DNA of 56,630 nucleotides from contig UBQW01000039.1 in NCBI GenBank assembly GCA_900467745.1, positions 1 to 56,630 of the forward strand, given 5' to 3'. The translations under genes and the position numbers were made by a program. Shown piece by piece: positions 20,446 to 29,290 of the stretch. Position 1 is the stretch's first letter, and each line of letters opens with the position of its first letter. The notes beneath the pieces were generated by a model. The model was not told the origin of the DNA. It ran no database searches and worked only from the letters and a program-made list of their open reading frames with translations. Source of the DNA: Hyphomicrobiales bacterium (GTDB lineage: Bacteria > Pseudomonadota > Alphaproteobacteria > Rhizobiales > Rhizobiaceae).

Positions 20446-21849
20446 CTACTTCAAGGGAAAGACGAGCGTGACAGCGAGGCCGCGATTGGCCGCCGCATCC
20501 GGATCGGTATCGCTGAGTTCCAGCTTGCCGCTGTGCAATTCCATCACCGCTTCGACAAGCGAAAGCCCCAGGCCCGTGCCGGGCTTCGAACGGCTCTCGT
20601 CCAGCCGCACGAAGCGCTTGAGCACGTCCTCGCGCTTCTCGGCAGGAATACCAGGGCCATGATCGGCGACCTGAAGGCAGATGGCATCGGGACGGCGCGT
20701 CAGCCGCAGCGAGACTTCGCCACCCGGCTCCACACCCGCCGAATACTTCACGGCATTGTCGATGAGGTTGAAGATCGCCTGGCCGATCAGTTCGCGGTTG
20801 CCCTGCACCTCGATGCCGGGCTCGATATCGGTGGCCATCGCAAGGCCCGCCTCGTCGGCCACCGGCTCGTAGAGTTCGGCGCTGTCGGCGACGATGGCGG
20901 AGAGATCGATCGTCGACATCTCGGCGGCAACCGAGCCGGCCTCGACGCGGGAGATCATCAACAGCGCATTGAAGGTGCGGATGAGCTGGTCGGATTCCGA
21001 GATGATCCCTTCCAGCGCCACGCGGCGCGTATCGGCATCCGGCGTATCGATCGCGTCCGCCGCCTTGTTGCGCAGGCGCGTCAGCGGCGTCTTCAGGTCG
21101 TGGGCGATGTTGTCGGAGACCTGGCGCAGCCCCTCGTTCAGCTTCTCGATACGGCCGAGCATGGTGTTCAGCGACACGGAGAGACGATCGAACTCGTCGC
21201 CGGAGCCGCCGACCGGCAGGCGCTGCGAGAGATCGCCGGCCATGATCTTCTTGCTCGCCGCCGACATGCGGTCGATGCGCTTCAGCGCGTTGCGGCCGAT
21301 GCCGAACCAGATGATGACCGCGCCCAGACCCATGATCGCCAGCGCGACCATCAACGCCTGCCTGACGAGCACGCGGAACGCCTCGGGCTCGCCGAGGTCG
21401 CGGCCGATCAGGATGCGCAGGCCATTGTCGAGCACGTTGATGTTGGCGACGGCCATGTGCGGCTTGCCCTGCCCGCCCTCTGAATAGCGCTGGTAGCGAA
21501 ACGGCAGGCTGGTCCAGCCCTGCTCGTCGAGCACGCCCGGCTGGACGGAAGCGACGTTGCCGGCGAGGATGTCGCCCGAGGGACCGGCGATGATGTAGAG
21601 ATTGGCGCCCGGCTGGCGGGCGCGGCGCTCCATGGTCCTGAGCAGCAGGTTCATGCCGCCGTTGTCATAGGCGCGCTGAACCTGATCGACCTCCTGCTGA
21701 ACCGCCTCGCGGATCTGGCTGGTCAACAGCCGCTCCGACATCGCCGTCACGTAGAAGACGAGCGTTGCGGCGCAGATGGCGAAGAGCAGGATATAGAGAG
21801 CCGAAAGGCGGACTGCCGTGGACTTGAAGAGAACCCAGAAGCGGTTCAT
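20446..21849 (-). CDS. Two-component sensor histidine kinase
   Basis: 467 residues. Two membrane helices (about 15-36 and 163-184) enclose a periplasmic domain. A HAMP linker leads to HisKA with H250 (N-I-A-H-D-L-K-T-P-L-T-R-L-R), and the ATPase domain has N-L-I-D-N-A-V-K-Y, D-H-G-P-G-I-P and P-G-T-G-L-G-L-S-L-V. The start codon overlaps the regulator stop by four bases, so the two are translationally coupled and form a pair. The stimulus is unknown; the position downstream of degP suggests an envelope-related signal, which is inference. Confidence 0.93.
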   Translation of the reverse strand: MNRFWVLFKSTAVRLSALYILLFAICAATLVFYVTAMSERLLTSQIREAVQQEVDQVQRAYDNGGMNLLLRTMERRARQPGANLYIIAGPSGDILAGNVASVQPGVLDEQGWTSLPFRYQRYSEGGQGKPHMAVANINVLDNGLRILIGRDLGEPEAFRVLVRQALMVALAIMGLGAVIIWFGIGRNALKRIDRMSAASKKIMAGDLSQRLPVGGSGDEFDRLSVSLNTMLGRIEKLNEGLRQVSDNIAHDLKTPLTRLRNKAADAIDTPDADTRRVALEGIISESDQLIRTFNALLMISRVEAGSVAAEMSTIDLSAIVADSAELYEPVADEAGLAMATDIEPGIEVQGNRELIGQAIFNLIDNAVKYSAGVEPGGEVSLRLTRRPDAICLQVADHGPGIPAEKREDVLKRFVRLDESRSKPGTGLGLSLVEAVMELHSGKLELSDTDPDAAANRGLAVTLVFPLK

Positions 21850-22523
21850 CCGTCATCCTTGATCATGTAGCCGGCGCCGCGAATGGTCTTCAAGAGCGGC
21901 AGGCTGAAATCCTTCTCGATCTTGGAGCGCAGCCGCGAGACGTGCACGTCGATGACGTTGGTCTGCGGATCGAAGTGATAATCCCAGACGTTTTCGAGCA
22001 GCATGGTACGGGTGACCACCTGGCCGGCATTCTTCATCAGATATTCGAGCAGGCGGAACTCGCGTGGCTGCAGCGGGATTTCCTTGCCGCCACGGCGCAC
22101 TTCGTGGGCCAGACGGTCGAGCTCGAGATCGCCGACACGGTAGACAACGTCCTGATCGGGCGTGCCCTTGCGGCGGCCAAGCACCTCGACGCGCGCCAGA
22201 AGCTCGCTGAAAGCGTAGGGCTTGGGGAGATAGTCGTCACCGCCGGCGCGCAGGCCTGTCACGCGGTCGTCGACCTGGCCAAGAGCAGAGAGAATGAGAA
22301 CGGGGGTGTGGATGCCCTTGCGGCGCAGCTCGGCGATGACGGAAAGGCCATCGCGGCGCGGCAGCATGCGGTCGATCACAAGCACGTCGTAGGTGTTTTC
22401 GGTCCCCATGAAGAGGCCGCTTTCGCCGTCACTTGCATGGTCGGCGACAATACCCGCCTCACGAAAGGCTTTCGTGAGATAGGCCGCCGCTTCCAGATCG
22501 TCTTCGATGATGAGAATCTTCAT
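21846..22523 (-). CDS. OmpR-family response regulator
   Basis: 225 residues from the ATG at 22523 (M-K-I-L-I-I-E-D-D), the family-typical start. The receiver domain has acidic pocket E8-D9 and phospho-acceptor D51 (V-L-V-I-D-R-M-L-P); a winged-helix DNA-binding domain follows (L-Q-P-R-E-F-R-L-L-E-Y-L, D-V-H-V-S-R-L-R-S-K-I). An in-frame ATG at 22592 has a better ribosome-binding site (AGGTG, six bases upstream) and would add 23 residues with no family counterpart, so the true start is open. It partners the overlapping kinase and lies 149 bases after degP on the same strand. Confidence 0.92.
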   Translation of the reverse strand: MKILIIEDDLEAAAYLTKAFREAGIVADHASDGESGLFMGTENTYDVLVIDRMLPRRDGLSVIAELRRKGIHTPVLILSALGQVDDRVTGLRAGGDDYLPKPYAFSELLARVEVLGRRKGTPDQDVVYRVGDLELDRLAHEVRRGGKEIPLQPREFRLLEYLMKNAGQVVTRTMLLENVWDYHFDPQTNVIDVHVSRLRSKIEKDFSLPLLKTIRGAGYMIKDDG

Positions 22524-22672
22524 GCGGCCGACATTACCCGCCGGCTGTGTTTCGGCAAGGCTCAAAGCGTGATCGTCTTGCTGGAAGGTCATTGTCGTCA
22601 CCTGCGATGGGTTGACTGGAAGAGCCGCGCGAGCGCGCGACCCTTCAATTTTGATCCGGAAACCCGGGGCGC

Positions 22673-24235
22673 TTAGCCCTGGTTTTCGACCGGAAGGGCG
22701 ACGAAGCGGCTGCCTTCCTTGGACTGGATCTGGAACAGCGCGCGGGTGCGGCCATCCTTCTTCGCCTGGTTCAGCACCTTGACCACGTCGTCGGCGGTGG
22801 AGACTTCCTGGTTGTTGACCGAGGTGATCTTCTCGCCTTCCTTGATGCCCTTGTCGGCAGCGTCGGAGTTCGGGTCGATGCCGGTGATCTGCAGGCCCTT
22901 GCCGTCATCGGCAGGACCGACCGTCAGGCCGAGATCGGCAAGCGCCTTTTCGGATGCCGGGGTCTGTGCTTCCGGTGCCTGATCGCCATCATCTGCCGAA
23001 GCCTGCTGCTGGTCGGCCGGCAGCGTGCCGAGCTCAACCGTCACCGGCTGGGACTTACCCGAGCGCCATACCGACAGCTCGACCTTCTTGCCCGGCGTCA
23101 TCGCGCCGATGCGGCGGCTGAGGTCACGGGCATCCTTGACGGTCTCGCCGTTGACGGCGGTGACGACGTCGCCAGCCTTGAGGCCGGCCTTTTCACCCGG
23201 CGTTCCGGCCTGGGCGTTGACGACGAGCGCGCCGCTTGCCTCAGACAGGCCAAGAGAGTCGGCGATGTCCTTGGTGACCGGCTGGATCTGCACGCCGAGA
23301 TAGCCGCGCGAAACCTGGCCGTCCTTCATCAGGTCGGCCACGACGTCCTTGGCTGTCGAAGCGGGGATTGCGAAGGCAATGCCGACGCTGCCGCCCGACG
23401 GCGAGAAGATGGCGGTGTTGATGCCGACCACCTGGCCGCTGAGGTTGAAGGTCGGGCCACCGGAGTTGCCGCGGTTCACGGCTGCGTCAACCTGGAGATA
23501 GTCGTCATACGGGCCGGAGCCGATATCGCGGCCACGGGCCGAAACGATACCTGCCGTTACCGTGCCGCCGAGGCCGAACGGGTTACCGACGGCAACCACC
23601 CAGTCGCCGACGCGAACGTTGTTGTCGTCAGCCCAGTTGACGTAGGTGAACTTCTTGCCCTTGCCGTCGACCTTCAGCACGGCGAGGTCGGTGCGCGGGT
23701 CCTTGCCGATCAGCTTGGCGTCGAGCTCGGTGCCGTCCTTCATGACAGCGACGAAGGCCGCACCATCGGAGACGACGTGATTGTTGGTGACGATATAGCC
23801 ATCTTCGGAGATGAAGAAGCCGGAGCCCTGGGCGACGGGGCGCAGACGACCCTCATGCTGGCCGGGGCCTGGAGGATGCGCGCCGGGAGGGCCACGGCGG
23901 CCCTGCTGCTCGCCGAACTGGCGGAAGAACGGCTTCAGGGCATCGGGGAGATCATCGAAGCCACGGCCGTTGAAATCGAAAGAGAAGCCATTGCCATCCT
24001 CATCCGACGCCGGCTTGACGCGGCTTTCGACGCGAACCGAAACGACGGCGGGAGAAACGGCATCAACGACATTGGCAAAGCTCGGAACGGATGGTGCCTC
24101 GACCTTGACCGCTTCGGCATAGGAACGCGTGATTTCGAGGGGGACACCGGTCGCCAGGACGGCAGCGGCAAGACCGGCAACGGTCGAGGCCTTGAGCACG
24201 GTCGACAGTGACGGAGCTTTGATAGTCTTCAGCAT
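22673..24235 (-). CDS. degP: Do-family periplasmic serine endoprotease
   Basis: 520 residues with an N-terminal hydrophobic segment (about 18-30) ending near S-Y-A-E-A, consistent with export. The catalytic triad is visible: H153 (T-N-N-H-V-V), D183 (T-D-L-A-V-L) and S258 (G-N-S-G-G-P). A G/P/R/H-rich insert lies before the protease core. Two PDZ domains follow, the second ending in a typical I-T-S-V-N-N-Q-E-V stretch. It degrades misfolded envelope proteins. The ribosome-binding site is AGAAGGTG. It is downstream of ccmH on the same strand with a 150-base gap. Confidence 0.95.
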   Translation of the reverse strand: MLKTIKAPSLSTVLKASTVAGLAAAVLATGVPLEITRSYAEAVKVEAPSVPSFANVVDAVSPAVVSVRVESRVKPASDEDGNGFSFDFNGRGFDDLPDALKPFFRQFGEQQGRRGPPGAHPPGPGQHEGRLRPVAQGSGFFISEDGYIVTNNHVVSDGAAFVAVMKDGTELDAKLIGKDPRTDLAVLKVDGKGKKFTYVNWADDNNVRVGDWVVAVGNPFGLGGTVTAGIVSARGRDIGSGPYDDYLQVDAAVNRGNSGGPTFNLSGQVVGINTAIFSPSGGSVGIAFAIPASTAKDVVADLMKDGQVSRGYLGVQIQPVTKDIADSLGLSEASGALVVNAQAGTPGEKAGLKAGDVVTAVNGETVKDARDLSRRIGAMTPGKKVELSVWRSGKSQPVTVELGTLPADQQQASADDGDQAPEAQTPASEKALADLGLTVGPADDGKGLQITGIDPNSDAADKGIKEGEKITSVNNQEVSTADDVVKVLNQAKKDGRTRALFQIQSKEGSRFVALPVENQG

Positions 24236-24385
24236 AGACGCACCTTCTTATATTTAAATCCACGGGACCGGCGGTTACCGGATCGGTCGATGGATGAAGA
24301 TATAGGACGGCACACCTTACTGCGAACTGTCCGAGGCATGAAAAATTCGTAATGTCCGAATTCTTCCGCCTGAGGCCGCGCTGAT

Positions 24386-24883
24386 TTACTTTTTCAAGAG
24401 CTCGTTCAGGCGCGCCTGCTCGTTGCTCGTCAGCGCCGATCCCGTCGGCTGGCCGGCATAGCGGCGGGCGAAAACCACGAGCGACAGACCGCCCAGCAAC
24501 GCGAGCAGGATCGGAGCGCCCCACAGAAGCAGCGTCTTTGTCTCGAAACGCGGCTTCAGCAGCACGAACTCACCGTAGCGGGAGACGATGTAGCTCATCA
24601 CCTGCTGGTCGCTATCGCCATCGGTAATGCGCTTTCGCACCAGCAGACGCAGATCCTTGGCCAGTTCGGCGTTGGAATCGTCGATCGACTGGTTCTGGCA
24701 GACCATGCAGCGCAATTCCGCCGAGATCGCGCGCGCACGGCTTTCGAGAGCGGGATCTTTCAGCATCTCGTCCGGGTTGACGGCGAAGGCTGGAAGGGGG
24801 GCGAGCACGATGAAGAGGCTGACAAAAAGGCGTGACGCAACGGCAGATATCGATGTTGAGCGCCGAACCTTTCCTTCCCTCAT
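24386..24883 (-). CDS. ccmH: Cytochrome c maturation protein CcmH (CycL)
   Basis: 165 residues from the ATG at 24883, the only usable start before the signal peptide (hydrophobic segment about 16-34). The thioredoxin-like heme-lyase component motif R-C-M-V-C-Q-N-Q-S with C59 and C62 is present, and a C-terminal membrane helix (about 113-137) anchors the protein. CcmH keeps apocytochrome CXXCH motifs reduced for heme attachment by CcmF. The start codon and first codons lie inside the arm of a palindromic repeat element (24876-25031), so the N-terminus may have been reshaped by insertion of that element. The ribosome-binding site is weak. Confidence 0.92.
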   Translation of the reverse strand: MREGKVRRSTSISAVASRLFVSLFIVLAPLPAFAVNPDEMLKDPALESRARAISAELRCMVCQNQSIDDSNAELAKDLRLLVRKRITDGDSDQQVMSYIVSRYGEFVLLKPRFETKTLLLWGAPILLALLGGLSLVVFARRYAGQPTGSALTSNEQARLNELLKK

Positions 24884-25031
24884 TGCTGTGCCCAAGCTTT
24901 GCTCGGGCGATGTCACAGGAATCCAGCCACGGCGCGTCCGCGCCGTGAATGACCATGCTCTTGGATAAGAGTCCTCTGCGCCCAAGGACTTGGGCGCGCT
25001 GGATTCCTGTGACGAGCACAGGAATGAGGGA
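24876..25031. repeat. RIME-like palindromic mosaic repeat in the ccm operon
   Basis: 156-base element bounded by inverted arms: TCCCTCATTgCTGTGC ... GTCACAGGAATCCAGC on the left and GCTGGATTCCTGTGAC ... GCACAGGAATGAGGGA on the right. Inside are two perfect 9-bp hairpins, CACGGCGCG/CGCGCCGTG (24928-24947) and GCGCCCAAG/CTTGGGCGC (24978-24997), and a smaller one near 24891-24907. The architecture and arm sequence match my recollection of the rhizobial intergenic mosaic elements (RIME). It fills the ccmF-ccmH junction. Confidence 0.75.
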
Positions 25032-25044
25032 GATCTAACCCGCA

Positions 25045-27033
25045 TCATTCGGCCGGCTCCATGACGGGCTGCAACGCCTTTGCCTTGCGGCGTGGCGCGC
25101 CGACGCGCAGGCGCCGGTCGCTGAGCGAGACGAAGCCGCCAAAGGCCATGACGAGGGCGCCGCCCCAGATGCAGAGAATATAGGGCTTCCACCAAATGCG
25201 CACGACGATACCGCCGTCATCGGTCGGATCGCCGAGCGAGACGTAGAGCTGGCTTGCGCCGAAGGTCAGGATGCCGGCTTCCGTCGTCGGCATCTGGCCG
25301 GCGGTGTAGATGCGCTTGGCGGACCAGACGTCAGCCACGTCGACGCCGCCCCTGGCGATGGTGAAATGACCGCGATCCTCGGTGTAGTTTGGGCCGGTCG
25401 CCTCGCGCATCCCGTCGAAGCGCAGCGTATAGCCGCCCGCATCGGTCACCTCGCCCTGCTTCATCTGCAGCACGTGCTCGGTCTGGAAGGTGGAAACGGC
25501 GACAATGCCAAGCACCGAAATGCCCAGGCCCGCATGGGCGAGCGCCGTGCCGAAAGCCGAACGCGGCAGGCCCTTGAGGCGGCGCCAGGCAATGCCAAGA
25601 GGCTGCTTGCCGACGCCGGCGCGGTACCACAGGTCGGCGATGGCGCCGAGGACCAGGAACAGACCGGCCGCGAGACCGAGAACCGACATGACCGGGCCGC
25701 CATGCTGGAGATAGAAGAACAGGACGGCGGCGACGAAAGCGAGTGCGGCAACCACATAGAGCCGCTGCAGGGCGCCCAGCAGATCACCGCGCTTCCAGGC
25801 GAGCAGCGGGCCGAATGGCACGATGACGAGAAGCGGTGTCATCAACAGGCCGAAGGTCATGTTGAAGAAGGGCGGGCCGACAGAGATCTTGTCGCCGGTC
25901 ATGGTTTCCAGAACCAGCGGATAAAGCGTGCCCGTCAGCACAGTGCCGCAGGCAACCGTCAGGATCAGATTGTTGACGACGAGCGCTCCTTCGCGCGAGA
26001 TCGGCGCGAACAGGCCGCCGGCCGTCAGTCTCGGCGCCCGGAAGGCGAAGAGCGACAGCGCACCGCCGATGAAGAGCAGCAGGATGCAGAGGATGAAGAC
26101 GCCGCGCGACGGGTCGCTGGCGAAGGCGTGAACCGATGTCAGCACGCCCGAGCGCACCAGGAAGGTGCCCATCAGCGACAGCGAGAACGTCAGAATGGCG
26201 AGCAGCACCGTCCAGATCTTCAGCGCCTCGCGCTTTTCCATGACGAGCGCCGAGTGCAGCAGCGCCGTGCCGGCGAGCCAGGGCATGAAGGAGGCGTTTT
26301 CGACCGGATCCCAGAACCACCAGCCGCCCCAACCGAGCTCGTAATAGGCCCAGTAGGAGCCCATGGCGATGCCGAGCGTGAGGAAGGTCCAGGCGGCCAG
26401 CGCCCAGGGGCGCACCCAGCGCGCCCAGGCGGCATCGATGCGGCCTTCGATCAGCGCGGCGACAGCAAAGGAGAAGCAGACGGAGAAGCCGACATAGCCG
26501 AGATAGAGCAGCGGCGGATGGATGGCGAGGCCGATATCCTGCAGGATCGGGTTCAGATCCTTGCCCTCCGCCGGCGCCGGATCGAGGCGCGCGAAGGGAT
26601 TGGAGGTAAGCAGAATGAAGAGCAGGAAGGCCACCGAGATCCAGGCCTGCACCGAAAGCACATTGGCCTTCAGCGTCTCGGGAAGATTGCGGCCAAAGAT
26701 GGCGACCAGCGCGCTGAAGAGAGCCAGGATCAAGAGCCAGAGCATCATCGATCCCTCGTGATTGCCCCAGACGCCGGAGTATTTGTAGATCAGCGGCATC
26801 AGCGAGTGCGAGTTTTCCCAGACGTTCTTCACCGAGAAGTCAGAGACGACATGCGCATAGGTCAAGACGCCGAAGGAGAAGGCGACCAGCGCGAAAAGGA
26901 CGACAGAGCCGATCGGCCCGACATCCATCATCGCCTGATCCACGCGCCGAGCGCCGATCAGCGGCACCAACGACACGATGATCGCGGTGGCGAGTGCCAG
27001 AATGAGAGCGTAGTGGCCGATTTCGATAATCAT
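25045..27033 (-). CDS. ccmF: Heme lyase subunit CcmF (CycK)
   Basis: 662-residue polytopic membrane protein with the tryptophan-rich heme-handling WWD motif (G-W-G-G-W-W-F-W-D-P-V-E-N-A-S, starting near residue 230) and about fifteen hydrophobic helices. It transfers heme from CcmE to apocytochrome c with CcmH. The start overlaps the ccmE stop by four bases. The 161 bases to ccmH hold a repeat element. Confidence 0.97.
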   Translation of the reverse strand: MIIEIGHYALILALATAIIVSLVPLIGARRVDQAMMDVGPIGSVVLFALVAFSFGVLTYAHVVSDFSVKNVWENSHSLMPLIYKYSGVWGNHEGSMMLWLLILALFSALVAIFGRNLPETLKANVLSVQAWISVAFLLFILLTSNPFARLDPAPAEGKDLNPILQDIGLAIHPPLLYLGYVGFSVCFSFAVAALIEGRIDAAWARWVRPWALAAWTFLTLGIAMGSYWAYYELGWGGWWFWDPVENASFMPWLAGTALLHSALVMEKREALKIWTVLLAILTFSLSLMGTFLVRSGVLTSVHAFASDPSRGVFILCILLLFIGGALSLFAFRAPRLTAGGLFAPISREGALVVNNLILTVACGTVLTGTLYPLVLETMTGDKISVGPPFFNMTFGLLMTPLLVIVPFGPLLAWKRGDLLGALQRLYVVAALAFVAAVLFFYLQHGGPVMSVLGLAAGLFLVLGAIADLWYRAGVGKQPLGIAWRRLKGLPRSAFGTALAHAGLGISVLGIVAVSTFQTEHVLQMKQGEVTDAGGYTLRFDGMREATGPNYTEDRGHFTIARGGVDVADVWSAKRIYTAGQMPTTEAGILTFGASQLYVSLGDPTDDGGIVVRIWWKPYILCIWGGALVMAFGGFVSLSDRRLRVGAPRRKAKALQPVMEPAE

Positions 27034-27482
27034 TTCGCCGCCTGTTCCTCTTTCCAGAGCCCCTGCTGCTTCAGCCTGTCGGCGACATCCTTGGGCATGT
27101 ATTTCTCGTCATGCTTGGCAAGCACGGTATCGGCGGTGAAGACATCGCTGCCGCTCTCGAACGTGCCCTCTGTCACCACGCCCTGCCCTTCGCGGAAAAG
27201 ATCGGGAAGGATGCCGGTGAAGCGGACGTGAACCAGATCGCCCGAGGCATCGGTCACGGCAAAACGCACCGTCGATCCTGCGCCCCTCACGACACTGCCC
27301 TCGCCGACCAGACCGCCGAGGCGGATACGGGTTCCGGGAGGGACCGGATTGCTGGCGAGATCAGCCGGCATATAGAAATAGGCGACCGAATTGCTGAAGG
27401 CGAACATCACCAGCAGAACGGCCGCGACAATGAAGCTCATTCCGCCGCCGATTACCGCAAGGCGTTTCTGCTTGCGCGTCAT
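27030..27482 (-). CDS. ccmE: Heme chaperone CcmE (CycJ)
   Basis: 150 residues: an N-terminal membrane anchor (about 9-32), an OB-fold beta-barrel, and the covalent heme-binding motif A-K-H124-D-E-K-Y128-M-P. H124 and Y128 are the conserved heme-attachment and ligand residues. It accepts heme from the CcmABCD machinery (not in this window) and delivers it to CcmF. It overlaps its neighbours by four bases on both sides. Confidence 0.97.
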   Translation of the reverse strand: MTRKQKRLAVIGGGMSFIVAAVLLVMFAFSNSVAYFYMPADLASNPVPPGTRIRLGGLVGEGSVVRGAGSTVRFAVTDASGDLVHVRFTGILPDLFREGQGVVTEGTFESGSDVFTADTVLAKHDEKYMPKDVADRLKQQGLWKEEQAAK

Positions 27483-28654
27483 TGCATCGTTCCTTGTGTC
27501 GCCGCTGCGTCCGCGGGAAGACCGAGTTCATGGGCGAGTGCCACAAGCTGCTTGCCCTTCTCGCCATCAGCGGGGAAAGCCGTCAGCCCGCGCTTCAGCG
27601 CCGCCGCCGCGCGGTCCTTGTCGTTCAATACCATATAGGAGCGGACCAGCCGCAGCCATCCGTCGAGATTGTCGGGGTTCTCGGTCAGCTTCGCGTCGAG
27701 ACTGTCGACCATGCCGCGGATCATCTGCTGACGATCGCCGCTGTTCATCTGATCGGCCGCCGCGACATCAGCCTGCGTCGGTCCGCCGAGCGGTGCGGCT
27801 GCTGTTGGCGCGTTGCCCGCAACCGGCGTGCCGCCGTTCTTTGCGATATGCTCGCTCACCAGCGGCATCCATGGCGCGTCGGGCGGTGACTGCTTGGCGA
27901 TCGCCTCGAAGCCGGCGCGAGCCTCGTCGGCCTTGCCCGCCTGTTCGAGGCCGAGCGCGATGTAGAAGCGGGCGCGCGGGTTCTCCGGCTCCAGCTTCAG
28001 CGAACGCGTCAGCACATCGCGCGCATCGTCGGTGATCACACCGCTCGAGGCAGCGATCAGCGTTTCGGCCAGTCCGTCGAGCCGGGGCGGCGTTTCGCCG
28101 AGCAGGCGGATGGCGTTGCGGTAGGCGGTCTCGGCGTCGGCGATGCGCATCGTGTTGAAGTAGATCGGCGCCAGGATATCCCAACCCTTGCCGTCATCCG
28201 GGTTCTCGGCGAGATGCCGCTCGGCCTTGGCGACAAGGATCGCCATGTCGTTGCCGGGATTCTCCAGGCGCGCCTCGAGAGGCTGCGAGGGCAGATCGGG
28301 TCTGCCCATTATGATGTAAAGACAGAGCCCCGTGAGCGGCAGCAGCATGAGCACGAAGACTTCGGCGGCGCGACGGTATCCGCGTCCAGCCTTGGGAGCA
28401 GCAGACGTCTCGGCGCTCGATACGGCAAGCAGTCGGCGGCCGATTTCGGCGCGGGCGTACTCGGCTTCCTCAGCGGAGATCAGACCGCCGGCGCGGTCGC
28501 GGTCGAGTTCGGCAAGCTGGTCGCGGTAGACGGCGGTTTCGCCGGCACGGCTATCGCCGGTCGCCTTCGAGCCCCGCAAAAGCGGATAAAGCAGAAGAGC
28601 GGCAACGGATGCCGTCATCACGGCCAGGAGAATCCAGAAAGTCATGATCGCCAA
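27479..28654 (-). CDS. ccmI: Cytochrome c maturation protein CcmI (CycH)
   Basis: 391 residues with two membrane helices (about 4-22 and 97-115) separated by a cytoplasmic loop containing the E-L-D-R-D-R-A-G-G-L-I motif, then a periplasmic TPR region (repeats around 165-250) and a C-terminal TPR-like domain after an A/P linker. CcmI chaperones apocytochrome c to the CcmFH lyase. It is the first gene of the ccmI-E-F-H operon. The 97 bases upstream, to the lipoprotein gene, show no gene. Confidence 0.95.
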   Translation of the reverse strand: MAIMTFWILLAVMTASVAALLLYPLLRGSKATGDSRAGETAVYRDQLAELDRDRAGGLISAEEAEYARAEIGRRLLAVSSAETSAAPKAGRGYRRAAEVFVLMLLPLTGLCLYIIMGRPDLPSQPLEARLENPGNDMAILVAKAERHLAENPDDGKGWDILAPIYFNTMRIADAETAYRNAIRLLGETPPRLDGLAETLIAASSGVITDDARDVLTRSLKLEPENPRARFYIALGLEQAGKADEARAGFEAIAKQSPPDAPWMPLVSEHIAKNGGTPVAGNAPTAAAPLGGPTQADVAAADQMNSGDRQQMIRGMVDSLDAKLTENPDNLDGWLRLVRSYMVLNDKDRAAAALKRGLTAFPADGEKGKQLVALAHELGLPADAAATQGTMQ

Positions 28655-28751
28655 TTACTCGAAGCGCGGGATCATTCCAATATGCAAAGCCACGATGACG
28701 ATGATTTGAAGCATTTTGCCGCTGTCGCAGACAAGAAGCGGCCGGGATCGA

Positions 28752-29180
28752 CTAACCCAGTGGCGACCAGCTGCCGTTCTCGTTACGGCAGGCCGATCCG
28801 CGCGCCAGCGTGTCCTTGCCGTCAACGGTGAGCGTGTGGGTGTACTGGCGGCAATTCTGCGAGCCGACCTGATAGGGAGCCGCAGCCACCACCTTGCCGC
28901 TGACATTGCGGCCGCTCCAGACGACCGGCTGGCCGACGGCTGCGCCTTCCAGCGCGCGATATTCGGCTTCCAGCGCCCGCTGGCGGTCGCTGTCGCTCAA
29001 GGTCACGCCGGTGCGGCCGACGATGCCGCCCTGCAGGGCTTCGATGATGGTGGCGGAGGCCGATGGCTTGCGGCCGCCGAAAAGGCCGGATGAGGCGCCG
29101 CTCTTCGTCGTCTGGCAGCCGGTCAGAGCCATGCATGCCACAAGAGAAAGACCAATTATGCCTTTTGAGCTAGGTATCAT
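28752..29180 (-). CDS. Surface-antigen-like lipoprotein (17-kDa antigen / RT0821-Lpp0805 type)
   Basis: 142 residues. Signal peptide with lipobox A-L-T-G-C, lipidated at C22. A short glycine-rich segment (G-L-F-G-G-R) is followed by the conserved region A-L-E-G-A-A-V-G-Q-P-V-V-W and C-R-Q-Y-T-H-T-L-T-V-D-G-K. The C-terminal Cys pair (N-C-R-Q and S-A-C-R-N) may be disulfide bonded. An outer-membrane lipoprotein is likely. It stands alone on the minus strand between feuQ and ccmI. Confidence 0.85.
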   Translation of the reverse strand: MIPSSKGIIGLSLVACMALTGCQTTKSGASSGLFGGRKPSASATIIEALQGGIVGRTGVTLSDSDRQRALEAEYRALEGAAVGQPVVWSGRNVSGKVVAAAPYQVGSQNCRQYTHTLTVDGKDTLARGSACRNENGSWSPLG

Positions 29181-29290
29181 TCAGTCGAACCCGAACCAGG
29201 TGTCAAACGCGCCACAGGTGCAAGCCGCACCCCGCCTTAGGTCGAGGTAAAGCATGCTATGCAAATGTCTTTCTGGCATCAAGCCGCCCG

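Noticed and set aside
24884..25195. Upstream extension of the ccmH frame
   Set aside because: It overlaps the RIME-like repeat and the end of ccmF in another frame. Only the ATG at 24883 directly precedes the signal peptide.
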